Shown in pieces: positions 1 through 11,900 of a stretch of DNA of 64,000 bases (its first letter is position 1; the number at the start of each line of letters is the position of its first letter). The stretch is taken from NCBI GenBank assembly GCA_013396525.1, contig VWYX01000012.1:2791470-2855469 (forward strand), given 5' to 3'. The position numbers and the translations under genes were made by a program. This stretch comes from Chaetorhynchus papuensis. Lineage: Eukaryota; Chordata; Aves; Passeriformes; Rhipiduridae. The notes under the pieces were generated by a model. The model was given only the letters and a program-made list of their open reading frames with translations, ran no database searches and was not told the DNA's origin.

Positions 1-3000
1 TTGGTAGGCAATTTACCCCATACTCTGAAGTGACCGGTCCCCTTATTCAAGAACGGTTGAGCTTCCAAGTGAAGAGAAAGCTGACTTGTTTTTAGTTAAT
101 CTACTCAGGCTGTGCAGGTGGCAAGGTTGCTTCTCATCCTAGAAGATCTGAAAGCAAACTTAAAAACCAATTTCAGCTACTTAAAATTAAAGATGTTTGA
201 ATTAGTTGCATGGTTAAATTCCAACTCTTGCATGCTTTTAATTCAGTAGTGTTGTACTGTTCTCATCAAGTTGTACCTTACTCTTTATATCTTTTCTGCT
301 TAATTGGTTCAGGAAAGCATGCAGGATATAGAGGCTGGCAGGCAAGTTAATGTTGTGAGAAGCCTCATCTCCCATTTCCTGACTTTTTAACCTTGAACTA
401 TCCCAGGAATTTTTGCATTTGAGTGGTTAAGAAGGTATGACTGACCTCCTGCTTGCAGAACCGGTTTGTTAATCACTGGGAATGATCTAAAATCTGCAAG
501 TGGTTTTTGATAGCCTTCTCCTTGCAAATAACTTAGTTGTTCTTTGCTTCCAGAGGTAAATGATCTGTACTGAAAAGAAATACACAGGCAAACAGGCGGT
601 CAGTGTGTGCAAAGTAGGGCTTGTAAAAGTGCAAGCCTTTTCAGACGTGGATAGAACAAGCAAGCAGCTGACTGTACTGGTGTTCTGGGTATACTTTTTG
701 TGCCTGATGGGGTCATAAAGTGTGTATTATATAGCTTAATGCTTCTGTGAATCTATTTGACTAATAGAAATGTATTGCTATTAAAGGTAAAAATGCATTT
801 GTGTTCAGAATACCTAAAATAGAGACTGGTGCCTGACTTTCAGGTGTCTTTGGTGTCTCCTGATCTCTTTTGTGGAGAATCTACTTGGGCAGTATGTGAC
901 TAATTTCAGTATAAAAGAAGAATTTGGATGTTACCTGCCCATGTGAAAGCAGTAGAGGGTCTACTTGGCAAATTACACACAGCTCAAGATCACCTTAACG
1001 AGGTACAGAGGTTACCCTCATGGCCTGGCCAAAGAACATCATTGAGTTCTTGAGTGTCAATAGATATGTTTAAAATTTTGATAGCTTGGAAAATAAGCTC
1101 TGAAGATAGATGTTGGACTTGCTTATCCTAGAGGTGGCCCAAAGCATGAAGCATCAGGGGCCAGGAGGAAACACAAGATGAAAGAGGTCTTCGGGAGGCT
1201 GAGAAGATGCTCAATAACCACGGCAACGAAGGCAACCACTTCTGAAAAGCAAACAGCTCTGCAGTTTGAGTAGATGTGTTGTTTATTTTAAGCCATTTCT
1301 CGTGGTAATATTTCTGTTGTAGTTTAAGCAAATTTGTTTGGTTTATACTTACCGCCTCAAATACACTGTTTTTCTCAGACTTGACCCCATTTTACCATAA
1401 GAGTCTAATTCCGTTCTCACTTATCCTTTATCACAGCAAGACCAGGACCACACACTGGCAGCCAGTGAAATGACATGTGTTTGAGGCAACTATAAGTTTA
1501 AGGTGACTGGGCCTTTGTGTGGGTCTTGGCATAATGTCTGCCTTCCAAAACTTTGAAATGTCGTATTTGATCGCTCATTAGACTCCTTGGAGTATACTTT
1601 TGACATTTGTGGTCACTTCTTAGAAGCTTCTCCTTGTTACCTGGCAAGCACATTCCTGTTCCTGGTTCCCCTCTGCTAATGGTGGTCCTGAATTGGGCCT
1701 TTCTGCTCCTCTGGGTGTATAGGTCTCCCCCTCCAACTGCCCTGCAGCTGGTGAGGTTTTGGTGCAACTGAGGTGTCACTTGGCCTGGAGCTGCCTGCTG
1801 TGTCACTGCTGAGGATCCTGGCTGTTAGGGGTGAGCTGTTCCCATTGCCTCTTCCCTAAACTGCTGTTGGAGTAGGAATCCAAGAGAGCGTTTCGTCATG
1901 CACGGGTGTGTGGAGATGGGGGGAGAAAAGCTTTGCCAGCAAGATCATAAAACAGGACCTCTTCATGGCCACCCCTCCAGCCTCCAAAGGCAATCCTCCC
2001 TGCAGTGAGAGAAGATGCTCCCAGGGAAAATAGTTACTATAGTGACGAACAGCCCCGGTGTGTTTGAGGGCTGGATCACCAAGTTGAGTAATAAGTGTGT
2101 AGGAGTGTATTTTTAAAAGCTGTTGTAAGGAGGAGATTGCAGACAAATTTTCTAGGGCTACAGCAAAGTGATAGGTTTTTCTGTGCTGAAGTTTAAAAAT
2201 AATCATCGTCTGTCTTGAGAATGGGATGGCCTCATTAAAAACAAAGAAGCTTGTATGTCATCGTGTGGAGCCTCCTGGCAGTGATTCTTGCAGCAGCCTT
2301 CTGAGTTCAGTAGCAGCTCTGCTGGAAGTTTGAGTTCCTCAAAACTCCTTATGCACAGCTACCCCAGTGTCACAGCTGGAACTGAGATGCCTTCAGCTCA
2401 TTTCCTATCCTGGTCTGTGTAGCACATCCTGGCACATAATGAGCAGTGAGTTTTATTCAAACAAGAAATGAAGAAATGCTGGGTAAAAAAAAGAAAAAAA
2501 AATTGAAACACAGAAGTAATTGAAAAGAAAACCTGACTCCAAGGTTCTCCTGCAAAATGCTGCGTTGAAAAACTGTTTGGTTTTGTAAGAGAAGTGGTAT
2601 GAGTGGAAGCATCTGCCACAACTCATAATTGTGTCGTCTGGCTTGACTTCTTGCCCATGAGGCCTGTGTGCCCCACACACTTGCTGTGTACCTGTGAGTG
2701 CAGGAGGGAAGGGGAGAGCTCAGCAGGGCTGGTAGGGTGTTTGTCAGGGTTTGGTGGCTCATGCTGTAGCTGTAAGAGGAGCTGACATGATGGTCCTGAG
2801 CGATCCAGGTGTTGCCTTTGTTCCTTGTGCGAGCTGCTGCTATAGGTACAGCAAACTGCAGGAAATCCCCTGGTCTGTGCTCTCGCCCGTAGAGAGTCAT
2901 GGAGGATTTCACAGGAGGCCATGTGATCTGTCCTGAACTGATTAAAATAAGGCTCCCCTGTTTAAATGGCTTTACTTTGTTACGGGGTCTGAGGAGCCCT

Positions 3001-3366
3001 GCAAACACAGGGATTAGGTGGGTTTATGCACGGTGTGGAAGCTTGGCACTGTGCTGTTGGTTTATAAACCTCCTCATCTCAGTGACCCGAGCACGGTGTT
3101 TGCTGAGTGCCCATCTGCCTACGTGCACTTACGTCCTTGTGGCTGTGAGCCTCACCTGGAGCTGCTCATGGGCCTGGTTTACTGCTGTAGGGCCCCAGTT
3201 GATACCGAAATGCAGTAATTACAAAAATAACATTTCCTGGTTTAGGAAGTTCAGAATTGATTTCTGTTACCATTGTGATATTAACTCCAGATTTGTAAGT
3301 GGCACAGGTCACCCATCTCCAGCTCCCGCCAGGAACCTCTGTTACATCCATGTTTAACAAACCTTC

Positions 3367-3438
3367 TGTCAATCAAAAACTGGTTATACAAGGATTATTT
3401 GCCTTCAGTTTCCTGTGTAATGAGGTTTTTGATTGACA
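3367..3438. repeat. 14-bp inverted repeat, 44-bp spacer
   Basis: TGTCAATCAAAAAC at 3367-3380 is the exact reverse complement of the bases at 3425-3438. No known element is recognised around it. Confidence 0.7.
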
Positions 3439-6254
3439 ACCGTAGAGTTAAAGAATATAGAAAGGCTTTCTGAATCTAAGATGAGCAAGTTTCCATTTAA
3501 TACTGTTTGCACATGATAACGTTGGCTTTCAGTTTTAACTGTGATAGAAACTGAAGGTGATCAAAAATAAGAAATATAGAAACCCTTCTCATTTTAAAAT
3601 AATGTGACTTAGAAAATAGAGGTAGGAAGCTAACTTTCTATTTCCTGCCGTGGGAGTGGGATTTGGACATCATTTGCTGTACAAATAGTTGAGCTACTGT
3701 GGGCAAACATTTTGCAGAGATGGAAGTGTCTTGAAATGTTCACCACAGCTGGTGGGTGAGCAGTGGCTTTACCCTTGTCCTGCTTCTGCCTGAAGACTGT
3801 CAGATGCTCCTCAGATTAGGAAGTTGGGTGATGCAGTTCTCTTTTGCCTCTGTTACCAGGATTAGTTTCTGAAACAGTGACCTTCACCTGCTGTGTGTGG
3901 TGGTTGCTGTCGGTGCCTGTTTTCCAGGTGTCCTAATGGGCAATTGGACTTGTTCAAGTAAATTTGAATTTCTTGAATGAAATGAAATTTAAAAATTACA
4001 TAGTGGAAGCTAAGGAAATATGATGGAAATGGATAAATGTAGGTTGATGTGTCATTTTCAAAATACTAAATATTCCTAGTAATGGTCTTGATTAAAACAT
4101 ACCTGTGGGGGACTGGCAGTCACATGTGTGATGAATGTGATATATGGGTGAGTTCCTGTGAGGTGAACATAGGACTTTTGGGTGAGCTAGAAGGCCAGAG
4201 TTAGGCTATGATTTAAAAATATCTTCTCTAGCTCAGGCTAGTTTCTCTTGTAGGGCTCCTACGTTAAGCTCAGCCTCCATTTTAGAAGCAGATGAAGCAC
4301 TTGAGGAGTAGTTCAGGTCTCACTGATGTCTGATGGGTATCAGAGCAAAGCGAACGTGGCTGGAAGATGCAAACCAACTCTTGTCCCAAAGTGTCATCTC
4401 TTTTAGCTAGGCCAGTTTGGGTTTCATAAAGTGCAGTTCATACAGACCTTAAGTTTGCCCCCTTGGTTCCCTCTTTGTGACTGGAAATCAGAAGTCATAG
4501 TCAGGATTTTCTGAATTTTTGGGTGCATTGCTTTCCTGTGAAAACTGGGTGAGTGAATCTGAAGGTTTCCCTGAGGAAGGAGGGTAAGGAATGCACACAC
4601 CATTTTGCAGGTTTCCTTCCTTAGTTATGAGCACAGGGGTCCATTTTTGTGTGTTGCTGCTTTGAGTCCAGCTACAGGGAGGAGCTGTTACGTCGTAATG
4701 TGGTTTGACTGAGCTGATGAGATTTTTTCAAGGCAGCTAGGAAGCTTTGTGAATTGAAAAGGAGATGTTTCAAAGGAAAAGTCCTGCAGATGTGTCCTAG
4801 CTTTAACTTCCCACATGCAGAGGAACAGTCCTGTTTTATGCAGCAGTAATGCACTAACTGAATCATGTCCTGCTGTGAGAAAGAAGCTTCTCCTTTTGCT
4901 CTTTAATCCGTCATTGTAAGTATGCTCAGGGAGACACTGCATTTTTGGACCCCTTCTGGAAAAGTGGTTTATTTTAGTCTTCATAACAACCCCTAAAATC
5001 ATATCTGAAAACAAGGAAATAATCTCCTTTTTATGCTCTATTCAAAGGCTTGCTACACAACATATTACGTGTCTTTCATCTAATTGTACCATTGCTACTT
5101 TGATTTGTGCCAGTTTTTCCCACAACAGCTAGGGAAAGGAGCTTAGAAAGGCAAGTAATACGGTTATGAAGCTGCAGTTACTTGGGGAAATAGCTATTTT
5201 GTCTATAACAAATGGAATTTCACTCTTAGTCATAAAACTAATTATTCTTCTGTTTGCTAGTTGAATGACAGATTTCTCCTCTGTACAAATGGGATAGTTG
5301 GAGGCTTGTGGGCAGCCAGGGAGGAGGGCACTAGTCTGTGCTTGGTGATGGGTGCTCCTTGTGAGATACAGTGACAATATGAGACTCAAAAGTGAAATAA
5401 TTGTCTGTTTCTGAGCCCTAGTAACTGGCAAGTCTCCAGTTGGCTTGTGTCATTGCTGCAGCAGGCTGATCCTGCCTTGCTTTTTTTCCTTTTTCCAAAA
5501 CTCTAACTGAAAGAATTGGCTGGATGTAGTTCATGCATTGCATTTCATATGGAAAATAGGAATAAGCATCCTTCAGTTGCTTGGTCCTGGCTTCCTATTG
5601 AGTCTGACAGTTTCTGAGCACTTTTATAACGAATTCAGTTGCTTCCAACAAAATAGGATTGGACAACAGCTGAACAGAAGCTTTATAAGTTTGGTGTTAC
5701 ACTTTGGAGCACCAAAGTTGTCATTACAGTGCCATTCCCTGATGAAAGTATTCCCAAGACCTAGGGCTGGTAGTGCAGCTCCACACTGGTTTTTGGTTTT
5801 TACCAAGAAAGGGTTTAATATTAATGTTAGATGTGATTCTTGAGCAGAATTCTGCAAGAAACTCCACTCAGTGTGTAACTCAAATTCATTTACTGAGGTG
5901 TGTTTTATGTCTGCCGCACACCCTCACGTAATGTACTTTAAGTATGGGCTTAATTACTGCTGCATGTTGAAGGATTCTTGCTCAGATCACTCACCAGAAA
6001 TGTTGAGCACTGTAGCTGGGACGTGGGAGATGCAAGGCTTCTGGTTTAATCGCTCTGTGGGGCTGAAGGGAAGCTGGTGTGCAATGCTGGGGACTGCAAA
6101 CCCAGCACTGGGTTGGAATTGCACCTCTTCTTACAAAGCTCTCTGCAGAAGTGGCAGAACAGCAGTCATGCCACCAATTCACAGCAATATTTAGGGTGTT
6201 ACTAACCAAATGATGCACTGGAAAATACCCCTTGGCCTTCCTGTGGCCTAGCAG

Positions 6255-6762
6255 CCCCACCTTGATTCCTGGGGTGTCTGTGGGCACCACAATATTAACA
6301 AAGACATGAAACCATTAGAGAGCGTCCAAAGGAGGGCCACAAGGATGGTGGAGGGTCTGGAGGGGAAGTTGTGTGAGGAGTGGCTGAGGGCACTTGGTTT
6401 GCTCAGCCTGGAGGAGAGGAGACTGAGGGGAGACCTCATTGTGGTCTGCAGCTTCCTTGGGAGGGAAGCAGAGGGGTGGGTACCGATGTCTTTGCTCCCG
6501 TGAAAAACAGCGTGAGGCTGAGCTGGGGAGGTGTAGGTTGGATGTAGGGAAAATGTTTTCTCAGCCAGAGGGTGGTGGGACACTGCCCAGGCTCCCCAGG
6601 GAATGGTCATGGCCCCAAGGCTGCCAGAGCTCCAGGAGCGCTTGGACAACGCTCTCAGGGATGCACAGGGTGGGATTTTTGGGGTGTGTGTGGAGGGACA
6701 GGGGCTGGACTGGATGATCCCTGTGAGTCCCTTCCAACTCTGCATATTTCATGGTTCTGTGA
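6255..6762 (+). mobile_element. CR1 LINE, 5'-truncated, sense
   Basis: Translated pieces such as KPLESVQRRATRMVEGLEGK and LSLEERRLRGDLI match the C-terminal end of CR1 ORF2. The copy ends with GGATGATCCCTGTGAGTCCC, then CTTCCAACTC and a tail like ATGGTTCTGTGAT, the usual CR1 3' end. The frame is broken, so it is an old fossil copy. The 5' limit is approximate. Confidence 0.85.
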
Positions 6763-8355
6763 TCCCAGCATGACTGTGCCCCTCTCAGGGATGGGAGCAG
6801 GCTCACCTCGTTCAGCATTTAGCACTGTGCTCTCCCTCTTCCCTACCTGTCCTGCTTCCACATGAACCACTATCATTGAATGAAAGCAGATGCCATTTTC
6901 AAAGAGGGTGAAAGTGTTAACCCTGGTGTTTAACTTAACATTGCCGACACGTTTGCTAAGGCGCTTTCATCTCTGTTATCTCCAAAGAGTGGCTTGTATC
7001 TGACCTTGCTCTGCATTTTTACCCTTGTGCATCTTTGATTTGATCAACTCAGAGCAGCACATATTGGGTACTCAGGCTGAAGAAACAGCTTGATCCACAG
7101 GGAAGAGCATGGGATAAGGGATAGCAATCACAAGCATTGAGATTCTATTTTATTTTCAGATAATCTATTTTCTATACAAACATGCTTTTGGTACACAGTC
7201 TAGATTAAGAACTGTAAAAATAAACCCTTCAGTGAAACTTTATTGAGAAAGTTTCACAGTTCTGTGTTGTGAAGTTTTCTGAGTTTTTTTGCACTGCAGA
7301 GCTTTAAATTAAATTGAAATTTTCTGAGAAAATAGTGGTTGAAACACTGCTTCATATGGCAAAGGCAATGTGTTGAAGGGGAAATACAACAGCAGGTAAA
7401 TTAGAGGTGTTAGTGGCTTACATGGCTTTTACAAAAATGTTCCCACCCCATTTTTACTGCATACCAGACTTATGGGTCATATTTAGGGGGGAATTACATT
7501 CGTTGTTAAATGTTGATTTTATGTTGAACCCCTTCTGGTTGGAGACTTTTTTCCTAAAATTCCTGTTAACAATGAGTGACTTTAAGATGTTAGTATGGGA
7601 GTACCAGCTGGTTGCTCAGTGCCTCCAGATGACGTCTGCTCAGAACTCAGTGAAACTCTTTGTCTGTCAGCCTGCCTCAATTACCTTTGGATAGGGAAGA
7701 CTTGCTGGAAACCTGTTCAGTCTCTTGCAGTGGGTTACAGACCTGTTCTGTCCCCCCTTTGCCTCCCTGTGACGTGCAGCTCTGTGGGTGCTTGTTCACC
7801 CCTTTGCTCTCCGTGTGTGCCTGCCTAGAGGGCCTGTGGTGTTGCATGGTGTGTCCTGCCCTTTCTGCCACAGGGGCTTCTCTGGGAAGTTGGACTCAGC
7901 CCCCAACACGAAGTCACAGCCCTCCTTCCCCTTACACCATGCAGAGCACTGGGGTTGTGTGATGGATCGATGGGCCTCTGGCATATTGTGCTTTTGGCAG
8001 CTGAGGATGTGAGGCACCTGCAAGATTAATTCCTCCTGGCTTGTGCCTCCCTGCAGTGCTGTTTGGTTTGTAGTTTTGTTGGTGCAAGCTGAACCTCATT
8101 AACTCCGAGTCAAAGGGAGGAAAGGGACATGGTTTCGGTGATTAAAATCTGTGGGGTCACTCAAGGAGTGGGTACTCTAAGCTTTGTGTTTAGCCATACA
8201 AGCCTTCAGAGTGCTGCTGGATGTGGTCTGTAATAGAAAAACTCATCAGAGCAGTGCTGTGGAAACACTTCCTTGTTCGGACGGAGTGGGTTACACGTTT
8301 TCATGGTACTGAGAAACTAATCTCGTTTGTCATTAATGAAACAGAGCATATTGCA

Positions 8356-8447
8356 ATGCAAATGAGAGACGTTGCATGACAAGTGGTCCCACAGTCCTCA
8401 GCACTTGCTATTGATTGTTCACTTTTACTTATTCATGCTATGCAAAT
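8356..8447. promoter_or_regulatory. Pair of octamer (POU) motifs
   Basis: ATGCAAAT occurs at 8356-8363 and again at 8440-8447, the second running into TGCATTT. They lie 380-470 bases before exon 2. A regulatory role is only a possibility. Confidence 0.25.
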
Positions 8448-8825
8448 TGCATTTCTCATCTTGCTCCTTCTTGTCTACATATTTTTGGTACAGGACTTGC
8501 CTGCAAACAGTCTTGTTCTTTCACTTGAGAGCCAGGGATTGTTTCTGGCAAAGTTCTTAGTGTTCCTTTGTCGAGCAAGTACTGGCTGAGCCAGGCAAGG
8601 CTCCGGAGCTCTGTCAGAATGAATTCATCTTGCTCTAACTTCAGATGGAGAAAGGGAAGAGTTGGTGGTGGATTATGTGATAAAAACAAAAGCTTTAAAG
8701 TAGTTTTCAACTCTCTTTGGTTTTGATACTGAAGCCCTTGTGGCATTTGTTTTCTGGCCAGTTGTTCGGAGCAGACATGTGGGAGGTGTTCTTTTCTTCG
8801 TGCTAAATATTCTTTTTCATTTCAG

Positions 8826-8935
8826 GTACACTAAACCACTGACCTTTGCTGACTGCATCAGTGATGAGTTGCCCTTAGGATGGGAAGAAGCTTATGACCC
8901 TCAGGTCGGAGTCTATTACATAGACCACAACACCA
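8826..8935 (+). CDS. WWC1: WWC1 exon 2: most of WW domain 2
   Basis: The exon opens with the last base of the Arg codon shared with exon 1 (residue 40 by human numbering) and reads YTKPLTFADCISDELPLGWE, then a WW core with Trp59 and the YYIDHNT strand. It ends one base into the Lys77 codon before GTAAGT. The acceptor is TTTCAG. Confidence 0.96.
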
Positions 8936-11900
8936 GTAAGTGACACGCCACTGTGTTTTTGCAGAGTGATTTGTGCCTGTATTAAAAAAAACCTGAACAC
9001 AAAACCACAAAGTTACTAACAGCATGTTTCAGAGTAGGTGAGATCTGCAGCTCGTGAAATCAAATCCTGTCCTTCTCCATTATACAAAGTACTTCCCTCT
9101 CTAAACAGGAATTTGAGACCTTTTGGGTTGCAGTCTTCAAATTGGCAGCCACGTTCAAGCCAATGCTATGGACACACCTCTATAAGATTTGGTTCTGCTG
9201 AGGAGTCCAGCTGGGTAGCAGTGATCTGGAGTTTGTTCTTAGCCTGGAATTTGTCCCTGTGGCAAGACCATCAGAAACAGTGCAAAGGTCTTGTGTTGAT
9301 TCCCCTGGCAGGGGTAGCTCCCTTGGCTGCAGGAGCTCACACTGCCTTTGCTGGAGACAAAACCCTCAAGTTAGCTTGGGATATCCTGTTCAGGGTTCAG
9401 GTTTGTGGTGTCTTTATCCTCAAACTAAGCCACTGCTCACACCCTTTGCTAGATTGCTCAGTAGACCAAAAGAGTTAACTTTATAGGCCCATTTGAATTA
9501 TAAGAAAACACAGCATTTGATATATCATTACAGACATTGCTAGAATAACTGTAATGGGTTATTCTAGAACAAATGCCCTGAAAAAGTAATAAGCAAAATA
9601 AATCCGTGACTTTGATTCTCTTTACAGAACAGCTCCAGCTGCAGCCCAGAAGTTTACAGCAGAAACATGCCCAGGCCTTTTTAGGGGAGCTTGCAACTCG
9701 TGCTAAGAGAGAAACTTTTAAAAGGCAGAAGTGCCTTGAAGTGCCTTGAAGTTGTGGGTTTTCTACAATCCACTTATAGGACTTCAACTGAGAACGTAAA
9801 CTTTTTTTTGTTGTTTTAATTACAGGGGTTTTTTTAAATAAAAATATGGAAGTCTGGTGCATTTTTTTTCCGTTAGTGAATTTTTTTTTTTTTCCCCTTG
9901 GGTATCTTCATCTTCACACCCTTCCCTTTTTCAAAACTGCTACAACTTCACCTGGCCTGAGACTGCACCTTCCAGGCTTTAGCAACTTCTCTTGGGTATT
10001 AAAAATGCAGAATGAAAAAAGCCCTATTCCCAAAAAGCACTAACTTTTGACCTCTGCAATACAAAGATCATAAGTTCCCAGATTTAAAGGTGACACAAAT
10101 ATTTTTATTTAGAACTCATGTCATCCTAAAATCACTGGATTTACGTACCTTTAAATGGCTTCATCCTGAGTGTTTTTCTGTGAGGTAGGAGACACTGATT
10201 TTTCTTTTTATAGGAAAGTGGGAAAGGGTAGGCAAGTCTACAGAATCACACAAAGGAGATCTGCAGGGGAGAGGAGTGGAGAAACGAGAAGCTTTGCTTT
10301 AGGAGGTGCTAAGTTGCAAGGCACAAATTTGGATCTCCTGCAGGTCTGTAAAACCATGTCTGGTGTCCATTTTACAGTCTAGGAATGGGAAAATAGCCTT
10401 GACCTGAAGGTCATGGAAGCCTGTTGGACTGCTGGTTCAGTTAGCAGAAACTCCAGCATTGCTAAGTTCTTTGTTGGACTCCCTGATCCAAAAGGTCTTT
10501 TCCAGCCTAAATGATTGAAAGCAGCTGGGACAAACCAAACATGGTGTTATTTATACATGTGAGTTGGCCCAGGGTGACCATGCAAAGGTCTGCTGCAGGT
10601 CTGGGGCAGTTACCCTGGTCTGTGCCACTCACAGGCACCACAGGATTCAGGGACATGCAGAGAAGCCTTCAAACTGTGTTGACACCTGCTTAATAACCGT
10701 GCCTTTTAAAAGTTCCACTTCTGTGGGATGTCAGAGGCTGCAATATTTAAATGAGAATTTCAGCTAAAAGGTTAAAAAAAAGAAACAAACTCATGACATA
10801 TTTCTTATGTCAGCTCTAATCCAAATCATGATAGAGAAGAATATATCTCTTTACCTTTACCTAATCAAGCAGCTCATCTTTGTGGTTTATGTTGAAGTGT
10901 CCTCTGGAGAGTGTCCAAAACCTTCTTCCTCTCCAAGGTCTCTCACAGATTCCCTGGCAGGAAGGAACTGCTGAGGGTGGGAAGGGGATGGAGCCATGTT
11001 GGGTCTTGCTCATACTGCACAAGTATTTGAGACTAGTTCTCAGAAACAAGCCCAAGGACAGCCTTAAATTAAATCTAAAGCCAGGAGCTATTAAAAGAAG
11101 TGAGATGGAGAACAATTGTAACCACATCTCTGAGGGAAAATAAATACAATTAAATGGAATTGAGTACCCAGAATATTCCTAATACAGTATTAATGCATAG
11201 CCTTGAGTGTGTCTCTCTGGGAGAACTTTGGAATGTGATTTGCACAAAGAAATTATGCTGATGCAAGCATTGTAAGGCTACATTCCTCCAACATGAAACA
11301 ACCAGATTTATTTATGACAAGCTCAACATTAAATTAAGAATTCACAAGACAACAAATGATGTAATAGCCTGCGTTTCTATAGTTCTTTCATCTCACTTCT
11401 GAATGTATTTTGTGTTTCTCAGTAGCTGGGGCTCAATGAGAGCCCTTGGCCAACATTTTCATTGATTGGTTTTACACGTTTGAAAACCAAAGCTGAAAGC
11501 TGCAATCAAGGGGAGTCAGTGCTGTGATTACTGAAAAGGTTGAGGTGAATATTCAGAATAAATCTGGGCACAAAGCATTTCAGTACCTCAGTGTGTTGTC
11601 CATCCTCTCTGTGAGCTGTCTGCTGAGCATTCCCTGGGTCAGGTTCTGTATGGGTTTGGAGCACTGGCAGGGTTTCACCACCCCACAGAGCTGTTCAGCA
11701 CTGTAGGCTTTTGCAGTCTTCCTCCTCATTGCTTATACTAGAGGAATTTTCCTGCAGCAGCTTCCACCACCCTTCTTGGGATTACGGGAAGAACGTGCTG
11801 CTAGTCTAGGGAAAAACTGGAAATGACCAGGCTTGAAGACTTATGTTGGGGTAGACTGGTGACCCAGTATCCCCAATCAGACTTCAAGAGCCGTGGATGC

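Larger units (their letters stand above)
1..8825. other. WWC1 intron 1, 3' part
   Basis: No exon recognised. It contains a CR1 copy at 6255-6762, a 14-bp inverted repeat around 3367-3438 and two octamer motifs near 8356 and 8440. The open frames at 1-8.8 kb show no family similarity I recognise. Confidence 0.85.

Noticed and set aside
2457..3008. 183-codon open frame on the minus strand in WWC1 intron 1
   Set aside because: Other frames over the same bases are open too, the residues show no domain or family likeness, and no splice or promoter context supports a gene.
1..8825. Search for WWC1 exon 1 with WW domain 1 inside the window
   Set aside because: No frame encodes the LPEGWEE-type WW1 core, so exon 1 lies upstream.
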